From Anaerolineae bacterium (GTDB lineage: Bacteria; Chloroflexota; Anaerolineae; Promineifilales; Promineifilaceae), in contig JAHDWJ010000009.1 in assembly GCA_023384415.1 (NCBI GenBank), positions 124,001 to 188,000 of the forward strand: DNA of 64,000 bases, given 5' to 3'. Numbering within the stretch: the first letter of the stretch is position 1; every line of letters begins with the position of its first letter. The notes beneath the pieces are model-generated. The model was given only the letters and a program-made list of their open reading frames with translations. It was not told where the DNA came from and did no database searches. Below are positions 43,804-52,897 of the stretch, in pieces. The translations under genes and the position numbers were made by a program.

Positions 43804-44223
43804 CTAAAGTAATTTTGCATCCAGGGTTATTTCCGGAACAGCAGCCAGAGCTTTGGAAACGGGGCAGCCAGCTTTAGCCTGGGCGGCAAAGTCGGTGAAC
43901 TCGGTTTCGTTTAGCCCCGGGACTTCAGCTTCACATACCAGTTCAATCAGGTTGATGGTTGGTCCCTGGCCGATGTGGACAGTGGCAGTGGTATGGATGC
44001 GGGTGGGGGTATAGTTGTTGTTGCTGAGTAAGGCAGAAAGGAACATGGAGTAGCACCCCGCGTGCGCGGCCGCGATCAACTCTTCTGGGTTCGTTCCTTG
44101 TCCATCTTCAAACCGGGAAGCCCGGGTATACGGCCCCTCATACAGACCACTGCCCAACGACATAACCCCATTCCCTTCCTTTAATGTACCTTGCCATACG
44201 GCAGACGAACTTCTAGCTGGCAT
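43804..44223 (-). CDS. osmC: OsmC-family peroxiredoxin-like protein
   Basis: The 139-residue protein starts AVWQGTLKEGNGVMSLGSG-like after a short lead and contains the two OsmC redox Cys: NPEELIAAAHAGCYSMFLS and AKAGCPVSKALAAVPEI. These match true OsmC (organic hydroperoxide reductase) proteins of normal length. It reduces organic hydroperoxides and is usually induced by osmotic or oxidative stress. It is 100 bp upstream of the stand-alone regulator gene on the same strand, a possible joint transcript. Confidence 0.93.
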   Translation of the reverse strand: MPARSSSAVWQGTLKEGNGVMSLGSGLYEGPYTRASRFEDGQGTNPEELIAAAHAGCYSMFLSALLSNNNYTPTRIHTTATVHIGQGPTINLIELVCEAEVPGLNETEFTDFAAQAKAGCPVSKALAAVPEITLDAKLL

Positions 44224-44313
44224 TTGTATTCTCCTTTCACATAATTTGGCTGATCATTTGCCTCACGGCTGCCACAAATTATACCACGTCTCTCCATTTC
44301 GCCTTACGTTATT

Positions 44314-44342
44314 TTGCTCCCAAAAAGGGAACAAGTTATACT
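44314..44342 (+). promoter_or_regulatory. Predicted promoter and operator of higBA
   Basis: TTGCTC (44314-44319) and TATACT (44337-44342) are spaced by 17 bp, a good sigma-70-type pair. An imperfect inverted repeat (TTGCTCCC at 44314-44321 and GGGAACAA at 44327-44334, one mismatch) lies across the spacer, where HigA could bind. The higB ATG is only 7 nt after the -10 box and has no ribosome-binding site, so the transcript would be leaderless. Confidence 0.6.
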
Positions 44343-44348
44343 CAAACG

Positions 44349-44642
44349 ATGAGAATTATCGCCCAACGTACCTTAAAAGAGTTTTGGCAGATCTACCCTG
44401 ATGCTGAACAACCTCTCCGAGCCTGGTACGAAAAAACCAGACGGGTTATTTGGAAAACCCCTGGTGATGTAAAGGGTGATTATCGCCATGCCAGCTTTTT
44501 AGCCAATAACCGGGTCGTTTTTAATATCAAGGGTAATCATTATCGCCTGGTTGTGGCTCTTGATTATGCTTATAGCGTTGTCTATATCCGCTTTGTGGGG
44601 ACACATCGAGCTTATGATGATGTAGATGCCACGACTATCTGA
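44349..44642 (+). CDS. higB: HigB-family mRNA interferase toxin
   Basis: The 97-residue basic protein matches the HigB_toxin family: MRIIAQRTLKEFWQIYPDAEQPLRAWYE, VFNIKGNHYRLVVALDYAYSVVYIRFVGTHRAYDDVDA. Proteins of this type cleave mRNA on the ribosome. The toxin gene precedes the antitoxin by 6 bp, the usual HigBA order. No ribosome-binding site precedes the ATG, which fits a leaderless mRNA. Contains no GCGGCCGC octamer. Confidence 0.93.
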   Translation: MRIIAQRTLKEFWQIYPDAEQPLRAWYEKTRRVIWKTPGDVKGDYRHASFLANNRVVFNIKGNHYRLVVALDYAYSVVYIRFVGTHRAYDDVDATTI

Positions 44643-44648
44643 GAGGTT

Positions 44649-45032
44649 ATGATGGATATTAAACCAATTCGCACCGAAGCTGATTACGAAGCAGCCTTAA
44701 AAGCGATTGACCAGTTATGGGGTTCACCCTATGACTCCCCTGATGGAGATAAATTAGATGTATTGGTGACATTGGTTGAGGCGTATGAAGCCAGACACCA
44801 CCCTATTTTACCTCCAGACCCTATTGCCATGATTTTGCACCAGATGGAAAGTCAAGGGATGAGCCGCCGCGATCTGGAGCCTTATATTGGTTCACGGGCA
44901 CGAGTAGCCGAGGTACTTAACCGCCGCCGGGCATTATCCTTAACTATGATCCGCAATTTGCAGCAGGGTTTGGGTATTGCCGCTGATGTTTTGGTGCAAC
45001 CGTATGAACTACACCCTACCTCATCTACATAA
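44649..45032 (+). CDS. higA: HigA-family antitoxin (HTH)
   Basis: A 127-residue partner of HigB, from ATG 44649 or the next codon at 44652, which is better spaced from GAGAGG. The N-half (IKPIRTEADYEAALKAIDQLWGSPYDSPDGDKLDVL) and the helix-turn-helix MSRRDLEPYIGSRARVAEVLNRRRALSLTMIRNL are typical of the HigA antitoxins paired with HigB_toxin-family RNases. It binds and neutralises HigB and should repress its own promoter at the inverted repeat upstream of higB. Confidence 0.92.
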   Translation: MMDIKPIRTEADYEAALKAIDQLWGSPYDSPDGDKLDVLVTLVEAYEARHHPILPPDPIAMILHQMESQGMSRRDLEPYIGSRARVAEVLNRRRALSLTMIRNLQQGLGIAADVLVQPYELHPTSST

Positions 45033-45061
45033 CCGCAGAATTTACTTTAAGATTTGGTAAC

Positions 45062-45115
45062 TACTAACCACCGCAAAGCCATACAGAACACAAAACTCCC
45101 TCAAGAAGTTCTTAG
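45062..45115 (+). repeat. Partial copy of the ACCGCAAAG repeat family
   Basis: ACCGCAAAGCCATACAGAAC, ACAAAACTCCCTCAAGAAGT and TCTTAGAGTT align with the first two-thirds of the copies at 9473-9547 and 59239-59317. An inverted CAGATTTGACAGGT / ACTTGTCAAATCTG pair (45121-45157) follows directly. Confidence 0.55.
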
Positions 45116-45185
45116 AGTTACCAGATTTGACAGGTTACCGAAAACTTGTCAAATCTGGGCGGAACTAGGGTGAAGTAAAATCAAA

Positions 45186-45226
45186 AGCCCTTGGAGATAT
45201 ACAATCTCCAAGGGCTTTTTCTTTTG
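45186..45226. terminator. Bidirectional terminator between higBA and hsp20
   Basis: A perfect 12-bp stem (AGCCCTTGGAGA at 45186-45197, TCTCCAAGGGCT at 45205-45216) with a 7-nt loop has AAAA before and TTTTTCTTTT after it. It lies between the convergent higA and hsp20 genes and can serve both. Confidence 0.88.
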
Positions 45227-45257
45227 GCCGTATGATCAACGGCAAACGGCAAATGGC

Positions 45258-45701
45258 TTAGTTGAGGCTGATGTTGATCCGGCGGGGTTTCACTTCTTCC
45301 GCTTTCGGTACAGTAAGGGTCAATACCCCGTCTTTGTATTCAGCGGTGATAGCCTCTCCATTCACCCGCACCGGGAAGGTGATGGTGCGGCCAAACCGAC
45401 CGATACGCCGCTCGCGCAGGTGATACCGATCATTGCTTTCTTCCGTTTCGCTCTTGGTTTCACCTTTAATGCTCAGAACATCATTCTCCAGAGTGATTTC
45501 CAGATCATCGGCTTTGATGCCAGGGACAGAGGCCTTGACCAGGAAGTTATCGGCCTGCTCAATCACATCCAGGGGGAGACCCCAATCTACCAGCTCTTCT
45601 CGTTTGAATGGGGCAAAGAAACTATCATCAAACATCCGATCTAAGGCATTACGCAAAGTGACCATTTCACGGACAGGGTTATGGCGAATTACAGCGTTCA
45701 T
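45258..45701 (-). CDS. Small heat-shock protein (Hsp20/alpha-crystallin)
   Basis: 147 residues from ATG 45701, which follows a perfect AGGAGG; an ATG at 45734 would lie upstream of that site. The alpha-crystallin domain runs from LPLDVIEQADNFLVKASVPG to the final GVLTLTVPKAEEVKPRRINI, with a short N-terminal arm containing MFDDSF. It is an ATP-independent holdase that keeps unfolding proteins soluble. It is a single gene; no CIRCE element was recognised in its leader. Confidence 0.95.
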   Translation of the reverse strand: MNAVIRHNPVREMVTLRNALDRMFDDSFFAPFKREELVDWGLPLDVIEQADNFLVKASVPGIKADDLEITLENDVLSIKGETKSETEESNDRYHLRERRIGRFGRTITFPVRVNGEAITAEYKDGVLTLTVPKAEEVKPRRINISLN

Positions 45702-46052
45702 TTTTTTACCTCCTACTCGATTGTGGATCATCAAATTTCTCTCTTTTTGCCGCCAACGATTGTTTGTTAGCGGCCGCAGCTTGTTTGGTTATGCCCTTTA
45801 TTAAAGCAAGGATATGTTAGAGCAAAATATGAGCTACATCAGAGATTTGTAGGAGAAGCGTTAGCAGATTGTTAGATCAGCCAATCCCTACCTGGATAAG
45901 CCAAAAAAGATTTGTCCACAGATGTCACAGATGGACACAGATTTTTAAGCCATCTGGGAAAATCTGCTTCATCTGTGGATCATTTCTTGTTTTCTGTAAA
46001 GTAGTTGGGGTGCAAGGTACTATCATGATCGTGATTGAATACGATAGCAAGT
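45702..46052. other. Intergenic region with a CACAGATG inverted word repeat
   Basis: These 351 bp hold the Hsp20 leader and the 3' side of the fusion gene. At 45909-45980 CCACAGATGTCACAGATGGACACAGATTTTT faces AAAATCTGCTTCATCTGTGG, a fold-back made of CACAGATG words. The TTGTCCACA within it resembles a DnaA box but belongs to the repeat. No gene seen. Confidence 0.5.
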
Positions 46053-48545
46053 TTAGTGGAGTAATCTTCGCAGGACTTTGCCGGTGTAGGAGCGGGGGAG
46101 TTCGTCCCGGAACTCAATTTCGGTGGGGATGGCGTGGGAGGGCAGTCGTTTTTGGCATAAGGCCAATAACTCTTCAACGGTCAAGGTCGTCCCAGGCCGG
46201 GGCACAACCACTGCTTTAATGGTTTGCCCGGTTTCCCCTGGGCCAATGCCAATGACTACCGCTTCTAACACTTTATTGTTTTCGTACAGCACCTCTTCAA
46301 CATCACGAGGATAGACAATTTCAACGGCTGATTGGATGGCGTCTTTGCGGCGGCTGATGATTTGGAAGTAACCATCATTATCACACACGGCCACATCACC
46401 GGTATCCAGCCAACCATCTTCAACCAGTTCACGGTCTAGCGGTTGGCCAGGGCCAGTCCAATACCCTTGCATGACCTGTGGGCCACGCACCCACAGCTCG
46501 CCAATCTGACCGGGGGGTAAATCTTCTTTGGTCTCCCAATCTACGATTTTGGCCTCAGTATTGGCGATGGGGACGCCGATGCTGCCGGGTTTACGGATGC
46601 CATACAACGGGTTGGCATGGGTGACGGTGGTGGCTTCGGTTTGCCCGTACCCTTCAACGAGGCGGCCGCGGGTCAACTTCTCAAACGCCTCTTGTACCTC
46701 AACCGGCAGGGGAGCCGCGCCGCTGATACACGCCTTAATCGAAGACAGCCCATACTCCCGCACTTTGGGGAACTGGTTAATGGCGGTGTAAATCGCTGGA
46801 ACGCCAGGGAAAATCGTCACCTTGTGATCGCGGATATGCTCTAACACCGTCTGTACCTCAAAGGCAGGCAGTAGGACGATGGTTGCCCCCATAGCGATAG
46901 GGATATTCATGCCGCCGGTCATGCCGTAGGTATGCAGCAGCGGCAGCACCGTCAGGAACGTCTCTTTGCCATAGTGCATATCGGGGAACCAGTGGCGGGT
47001 CTGGATGGTATTGGCGATGAGGTTATGATGGGAGAGACACACCCCTTTGGGATTGTCGGTGGTGCCGCTGGTGAAGACGATAACGGCCAGATCATCCGGC
47101 CGCACCTTGATCTCCAAATGTTCGGTCGGGGCGTCGCGGATGAAGGCGGACATGCGATGCTCCTGGCGGATGATGGTTTCATCCTGGCTGGCGTCTTGCA
47201 GGATATTCCACCGTTTAGCCAGGGTCTCATAGACATCAGCGGGCACCAGGCTGCGGAAATCTACATAGACCAGATGCTCTATCCCTGTGTAAGCCTGGGC
47301 GGCCTGGGCTAAAGGAGCAAAGCTGGTCAAGGTGACCATCACTTTGGGGAGGGTTTGTTGGGCTACCTGCACCAACTGCTCGGCGCGGGCGTCGGGGTTG
47401 GGTAAGACGGCGACGCCCCCAATTTGCAGGGTGGCGTAGTAGGCGATGATCATTTGCGGCATGTTGGGCATGACCAACAAAACCCGGTCGCCGGGCTGGA
47501 CCCCCATGCCGTGTAGGACGTGAGCAAATTGATTAACCCGCTCGTTAAGCTGCTGGTAGGTGAGCCGGGTGTTGTAGAAGATGAGGGCGGTCTGTTTGGG
47601 CAGCCACGCGGCCGCGCTCTGCAAAAACTTGGTCACCGGCCGGCTGGGAATGGGGACCGTGTGGGGGGTCTCTTTGCCATAATTTTTCAGCCAGAACCGA
47701 TGGCGCAGGGGATCATCCTGCTGGGCATAGCCGCGCCAGGAACGCTGCTGATCCCCTTCGATAAACCGCTCAATGGCCCGGTTGACCGCCTGATGTCGCT
47801 CTAACTGCACCTTATGTTTGGCCGAACCGACATCATACAACTCAGCATTGGGCACCATCTTGCCCACATCATCAAACACATAGCGGGGGAAATAATTATC
47901 CCGCTCCCCAGTGACAACCAGGGTGGGCATACTAAGGTTACGGATGAGGTGCCACCCTTTCCATTTACGTAGGTTATTGGCCATCATCCGTTTGACCACA
48001 TGCAGTTCAGCATCCCAACGGCGGCGGAAACGCCACAGCGGCCGCAGAAAATCCAACGGCAGGCGCAGCAACCAATGGGCGATGCGGGGCAGAGGGAACT
48101 CCCCGGCAGTGGCGATGAGAACCAGCTTCTCCAGCCGTTCCGGGTAAGCGTTGGCATATTCAATGGCAATAGAGCCACCAAAGGAGTGAGCCACCAGGGT
48201 AAACTGTTCTGGCAGCTCTAAATCCTCAACGATGGCCTGAATATCGCTAACCAGTTCCGGCATGGTGTATTGGGTGTAAGGGGCATCACTCTGGCCGTGG
48301 CCGCGCAAATCGGGGGCAATGACCCGGTAGCTGCGGGCAAAATGGTTGATCTGAAACTCCCATGACTCTAACACTCCGGCGTATCCGTGCAGGAACATAA
48401 TCGTTTTTTGGGACCCTTCGGGCTGCAAATCGAGGACAGAGAGATGAGCATCGGCCACGCCCCGAATGGGGACCTTGACCCGGTAGAGGTCGAAATCTAG
48501 CTGAATATCTGCCCGTTTAACGCCGAGAAGTTTCTTCTTCATCAT
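46053..48545 (-). CDS. Alpha/beta hydrolase - acyl-CoA synthetase fusion
   Basis: An 830-residue two-domain protein starting after AGAGG. Residues 25-270 are an alpha/beta hydrolase (IMFLHGYAG, LRGHGQSDAPY, nucleophile Ser in VAHSFGGS near 125, a C-terminal GSAKHKVQLERH supplying His). Residues 300-830 form an AMP-dependent acyl-CoA synthetase: IVFTSGTTDNPKGV (near 490), GYGQTEATTVTH (near 632), DGWLDTGDVAV...GYFQIISRRKDAI and PRSYTGKVLRR with the C-terminal Lys. Such an enzyme could release an acyl group by hydrolysis and re-activate it as CoA ester. The combination, together with the lipid synthase 17 kb away, suggests a role in handling its product, but that is speculation. Confidence 0.85.
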   Translation of the reverse strand: MMKKKLLGVKRADIQLDFDLYRVKVPIRGVADAHLSVLDLQPEGSQKTIMFLHGYAGVLESWEFQINHFARSYRVIAPDLRGHGQSDAPYTQYTMPELVSDIQAIVEDLELPEQFTLVAHSFGGSIAIEYANAYPERLEKLVLIATAGEFPLPRIAHWLLRLPLDFLRPLWRFRRRWDAELHVVKRMMANNLRKWKGWHLIRNLSMPTLVVTGERDNYFPRYVFDDVGKMVPNAELYDVGSAKHKVQLERHQAVNRAIERFIEGDQQRSWRGYAQQDDPLRHRFWLKNYGKETPHTVPIPSRPVTKFLQSAAAWLPKQTALIFYNTRLTYQQLNERVNQFAHVLHGMGVQPGDRVLLVMPNMPQMIIAYYATLQIGGVAVLPNPDARAEQLVQVAQQTLPKVMVTLTSFAPLAQAAQAYTGIEHLVYVDFRSLVPADVYETLAKRWNILQDASQDETIIRQEHRMSAFIRDAPTEHLEIKVRPDDLAVIVFTSGTTDNPKGVCLSHHNLIANTIQTRHWFPDMHYGKETFLTVLPLLHTYGMTGGMNIPIAMGATIVLLPAFEVQTVLEHIRDHKVTIFPGVPAIYTAINQFPKVREYGLSSIKACISGAAPLPVEVQEAFEKLTRGRLVEGYGQTEATTVTHANPLYGIRKPGSIGVPIANTEAKIVDWETKEDLPPGQIGELWVRGPQVMQGYWTGPGQPLDRELVEDGWLDTGDVAVCDNDGYFQIISRRKDAIQSAVEIVYPRDVEEVLYENNKVLEAVVIGIGPGETGQTIKAVVVPRPGTTLTVEELLALCQKRLPSHAIPTEIEFRDELPRSYTGKVLRRLLH

Positions 48546-48970
48546 TACCTCTATGAAATTGTGGGGCTGGGTAGAACCCTGTTACTGGTTAAGGGGATTG
48601 TAACACGACGCGGCCGCGAACCGAAAACGCATTACCACACACAGCATTGTCAGAGTCATTGCCAGGTTAAAAACCCGACGTGGGTTGGGGATGGGTACCG
48701 TACCATCTGTAGGATTACTGATTATGATTGGTCGTAGAAGTGGGTGTGGGGGCTTGATGGCGGGGAGCGCTATTTCAGGTCGGATATAATGTATAGTGAG
48801 CGGCGTTTATTTCCCTACAGTTAAATGGGAGCGTCTAACTGTAAGGGTAGGCACAAGGCAAGCCCCTACATCTGCACCACCTGGCACAGGCAGCTGTTTG
48901 GTTATTAAGGGCGTTGACTGCCTTTTCTGCTAATTAAATCGCTGGTGGCCAACAGTTCATCAGGGAAATA
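48546..48970. other. Intergenic region with a dispersed repeat, no gene
   Basis: The 425 bp upstream of the fusion gene include one GCGGCCGC octamer (48609) and the GTAGGGGC repeat at 48845-48872. GGTCGGATATAATGTATAGTG at 48778-48798 contains a TATAAT-like box on the plus strand, but no plus-strand gene follows. No coding signal on either strand. Confidence 0.4.
48845..48872 (-). repeat. Dispersed GTAGGGGC repeat, second copy
   Basis: On the minus strand it reads GATGTAGGGGCTTGCCTTGT followed by GCCTACCC, 26 of 28 identical to 28701-28728. It lies in a gene-free stretch here. Confidence 0.7.
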
Positions 48971-49198
48971 CTAATCAAAATAATCGTCAAAATCCTGGGA
49001 ATCCTGTCGTTCTCGACCAAACCCGGCCGCTCCAATAACCCCCATAATCAAGCCACCTAAAGAGGCAATATAAGAAACAAACGCCAGGATAAACCCAGAC
49101 TGAATAATCTGGGCCATCATAAGAAAGGGAATTAAAAAACCAACGATAACCAGGGTAAACCCTATCAAAATCAGACCGAGTGGTGATATTTCTCTCAT
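48971..49198 (-). CDS. Small two-helix membrane protein
   Basis: 75 residues from ATG 49198, preceded by GAGGGGG; an ATG at 49225 would add nine residues and leaves the ribosome-binding site inside the gene. Two membrane helices (LGLILIGFTLVIVGFLIPFLMM and GFILAFVSYIASLGGLIMGVIG) are joined by a short loop, and the C-terminus is charged and acidic (RERQDSQDFDDYFD). No family recognised. Confidence 0.6.
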   Translation of the reverse strand: MREISPLGLILIGFTLVIVGFLIPFLMMAQIIQSGFILAFVSYIASLGGLIMGVIGAAGFGRERQDSQDFDDYFD

Positions 49199-49499
49199 CT
49201 TTACCCCCTCGTTAGCCAAAATCAATGACGAAGGTAACTCCTAACGCTGTCGGGAGTTGAGCCTGCCGAAACCCACCCCTTGCCTTCGCCAAGCTCAAGC
49301 AGCGGGCTTAGTAATCGGCATTAACTTGATGGAGATTAGTTCAATCTTCGGAGATTGAACCAATCTGAAACTGCTAACTTGTTTTTGAACGATTACTTAG
49401 TAGTTACGATAAAAGACAAAAGACGGACAACTTGATATTATCTCTCTCGTCGTCCGTCCTCACCCATCCGTCAGCCATGAAACCTGCTGTTTTCCCCGT
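49199..49499. other. Intergenic region downstream of the transporter operon
   Basis: Holds a perfect 9-bp hairpin with TCGG loop (GTTCAATCT at 49339-49347, AGATTGAAC at 49352-49360); a similar core, AATCTTCGGAAGATT, occurs near 59371. GACGGAC / GTCCGTC words at 49423-49462 form a second weak fold. No gene seen. Confidence 0.45.
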
Positions 49500-50561
<1,062 letters not shown>

Positions 50562-50576
50562 AGCCTCTTCTCCACC

Positions 50577-51536
50577 TCACGTATATAACCAACATTTTAC
50601 CTGACGCCCTTCCTGCTCTACAACTGGAGGTTCCTGATCACATTTCTCAAAGCGCAAATGGCAGCGAGCCGCAAAACGGCAGCCCGTTGGCGGAGAAATT
50701 AAACTCGGTGGCTGACCAGGAATAAAATCTGGCTCCTGGTTACTGCGTATACGAGGTACACTGGCCATCAGCTTTTGTGAGTATGGGTGAAGCGGGGCGG
50801 TAAAGAAACGATAGGCGTCACCTGTCTCCACAATTTGACCGGCATACATCACCGCCACATCATCTGCCAACTCGCTTGACGTACCAACATCATGGGTAAT
50901 TAAAATAAAGCTGGTACCCATCTCTTTCTTAATCCGCTTAAGCAGGTTCATAATATTGGCCTGCGTTAATACGTCCAAAGCCGAGGTGGGTTCATCCAAC
51001 ACAATCAAATCAGGCGTCGTCACCAGGGCCATGGCAATGGCTACACGCTGGCGCATCCCACCGCTTAACTCAAACGGATATCGGGTCAAAAAATCAACCG
51101 GTACACCCACATGCTGGAACATTTTTCGCGCCTGATTCAATGCCTGTTCCTTATTGATGCCCATGTGAATCATCGCTGGCTCGGCCACCTGATCCCCTAC
51201 CCGAATAACCGGGTTTAGGGCATTCATAGCCGCCTGGGGTACCATTGACATCTGCACCCATCGCACCTGTCCGCGAAACTCCTCATCCCCTAACAGCATC
51301 ACATCTTGATTATGCAAGCGAATCTGCCCTGAATAGGTCTGAACATTACGGGGCAACAGGCGTAAAACTGCTTTGGCTAAAGAGGTTTTACCACAACCAG
51401 ATTCACCAATGATAACCACAGCCCGGTTATAATCGAGATGAAAATCAACTCCATCTACGGCCTGGACTGTTCCTTTACCGGTGCGAAAGTGCAGCTTCAA
51501 ATCTTCAATCTGTAGCAATGTCTTTTCTTCGGTCAT
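50577..51536 (-). CDS. Oligopeptide-type ABC transporter ATPase (OppD-like)
   Basis: 319 residues with Walker A GESGCGKTSL, LSGGMRQRV, Walker B LIVLDEPTSALD, ITHD and the C-terminal SPPTGCRFAARCHLRFEKC extension. GRLGGMRQRVAIAMAL-type signature sequences with MRQR mark the OppD/DppD branch. It starts 5 bp after the permease stop, so the genes are co-transcribed and probably co-translated. Like its neighbours it contains no GCGGCCGC octamer. Confidence 0.95.
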   Translation of the reverse strand: MTEEKTLLQIEDLKLHFRTGKGTVQAVDGVDFHLDYNRAVVIIGESGCGKTSLAKAVLRLLPRNVQTYSGQIRLHNQDVMLLGDEEFRGQVRWVQMSMVPQAAMNALNPVIRVGDQVAEPAMIHMGINKEQALNQARKMFQHVGVPVDFLTRYPFELSGGMRQRVAIAMALVTTPDLIVLDEPTSALDVLTQANIMNLLKRIKKEMGTSFILITHDVGTSSELADDVAVMYAGQIVETGDAYRFFTAPLHPYSQKLMASVPRIRSNQEPDFIPGQPPSLISPPTGCRFAARCHLRFEKCDQEPPVVEQEGRQVKCWLYT

Positions 51537-51541
51537 GGCGA

Positions 51542-52897
51542 CTATACTCCCCTTAATCTCGGGTTAAAAATACGGTCCAGGGCAAAGCCAACCATGGAGA
51601 AACCCAGACCGGTCAACATCAACAAGGCGGCTGGCTGCAATACCCAGTAATAATATCCATTAAACAACGCCCCTTGATTATTGGCATCGTTAATGATCTT
51701 CCCCCAGGTGGGCAATACCGGATCACCCAACCCCAAAACAGTCAGCGATGCTTCCAGGAAAACAAACCCTGGAATTAACACAACCAGTTGGGGGATAAGA
51801 AGGGGAACAATACGGGGGACCAGGTAAACCATGATAATCCGCCAACTACCCGCCCCATAAGATTGAGCGGCCTCAATATAGGGAGATTCTTTGACTTGCA
51901 GGAAAATAGCTCGGAATGTTTTGATCCCCGCGCCAAAGATACCTAACAAGATGACTACCCCCAATATCACCCAGATGCTGCGCGAGTAGAACGTACCAAC
52001 CATAATCAAGATAGGCAGTACCGGTAGGATGAGATTGACTTCAGTAATACGCTGAATCGCCCCATCTACAGCCCCACCATACCAGACGCCAACAGCGGCA
52101 ATGATCATGGTGGTTAGAGTTGAACCTACGGCAGCCAGAAGACCAAAAGCCAGGGCTACCGGTGTCCCCCACAGCAAGGGAACCATCAAATCGCGCCGAC
52201 GATGATCAGTACCAGCTAAGCCATAAACCTGCCCATAAACAACAAAACGGGCATCAAGTCCATCGTCGGCATCAAACAACAGGGAGTTAACTTTAAGCCT
52301 ATAGGTGCCCTCTAAGGGAACTGGGGGATCACTCTCGGGAACGGCAAATAAGCCTATCTCCGGTTTGACGCCTCTGAGCCGTCGCTCAAGGCGTTGATCT
52401 GCATTAAAGCGATAAGTCTCATTGCGTCCAGCTGATAATTCGCCAATACGAATCTCACGCCCATCAGGTGTCTCCCAGGTGACGGAAACATGGGGCTGCT
52501 TTTCACTATAACGACCGTTCAGATACAGGATCAACTCCTGGGGAAACGTATCATACTCAAAATCTATAGAGAAGATAATGGTCTCTTCTTTTTGGGCAAA
52601 TGATGATTCAGGCTCCGTGACGCGCATAATCGCCTCGCCATCTTCCTCACGAGAATCCAAAATGTAGGAGCGAGCCAATTTGGTGCGGGTAAAATAGTTG
52701 GTCCAGACAGGGCGGGCATTTTTGGGGTAATCCCGCACCACTTCCTCTCCCCCTCGCCAAAGGCGAATCGCCTCACTATAGGGAATCGTGATTAAGGCAT
52801 AAGCCGAAATCAAAACGAGGGCCAAAATGACGACCAATCCAAGCATAGCCGTTGGATATTTGCGTAATTCTTGTAAGGTTCCACGTAACCAGTTCAT
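51542..52897 (-). CDS. Oligopeptide-type ABC permease (OppC-like) with large external insertion
   Basis: A 451-residue permease. The first membrane helix (MLGLVVILALVLISAYALITI) is separated from the core by about 200 extracytoplasmic residues that are beta-rich and charged (IIFSIDFEYDTFPQELILYLNG, VSVTWETPDGREIRIGEL, GTYRLKVNSLLFD). The core then has five helices with the EAA-type loop PYIEAAQSYGAGSWRIIMVYLVPR. Ordinary OppC proteins have about 300 residues and only a short loop here, so the insertion is a real addition. It may dock the equally unusual binding protein encoded upstream. Its start overlaps the OppB stop (ATGA). Confidence 0.88.
   Translation of the reverse strand: MNWLRGTLQELRKYPTAMLGLVVILALVLISAYALITIPYSEAIRLWRGGEEVVRDYPKNARPVWTNYFTRTKLARSYILDSREEDGEAIMRVTEPESSFAQKEETIIFSIDFEYDTFPQELILYLNGRYSEKQPHVSVTWETPDGREIRIGELSAGRNETYRFNADQRLERRLRGVKPEIGLFAVPESDPPVPLEGTYRLKVNSLLFDADDGLDARFVVYGQVYGLAGTDHRRRDLMVPLLWGTPVALAFGLLAAVGSTLTTMIIAAVGVWYGGAVDGAIQRITEVNLILPVLPILIMVGTFYSRSIWVILGVVILLGIFGAGIKTFRAIFLQVKESPYIEAAQSYGAGSWRIIMVYLVPRIVPLLIPQLVVLIPGFVFLEASLTVLGLGDPVLPTWGKIINDANNQGALFNGYYYWVLQPAALLMLTGLGFSMVGFALDRIFNPRLRGV

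Noticed and set aside
45905..45985. Possible DnaA boxes (TTGTCCACA and TGTGGATCA)
   Set aside because: They are part of a CACAGATG word fold-back also seen elsewhere; no dnaA, dnaN, gyrase or partition genes are near.
48775..48800. Plus-strand promoter-like TATAAT
   Set aside because: No gene or RNA-like structure follows on the plus strand; a single -10-like hexamer in A+T-rich DNA is not evidence.
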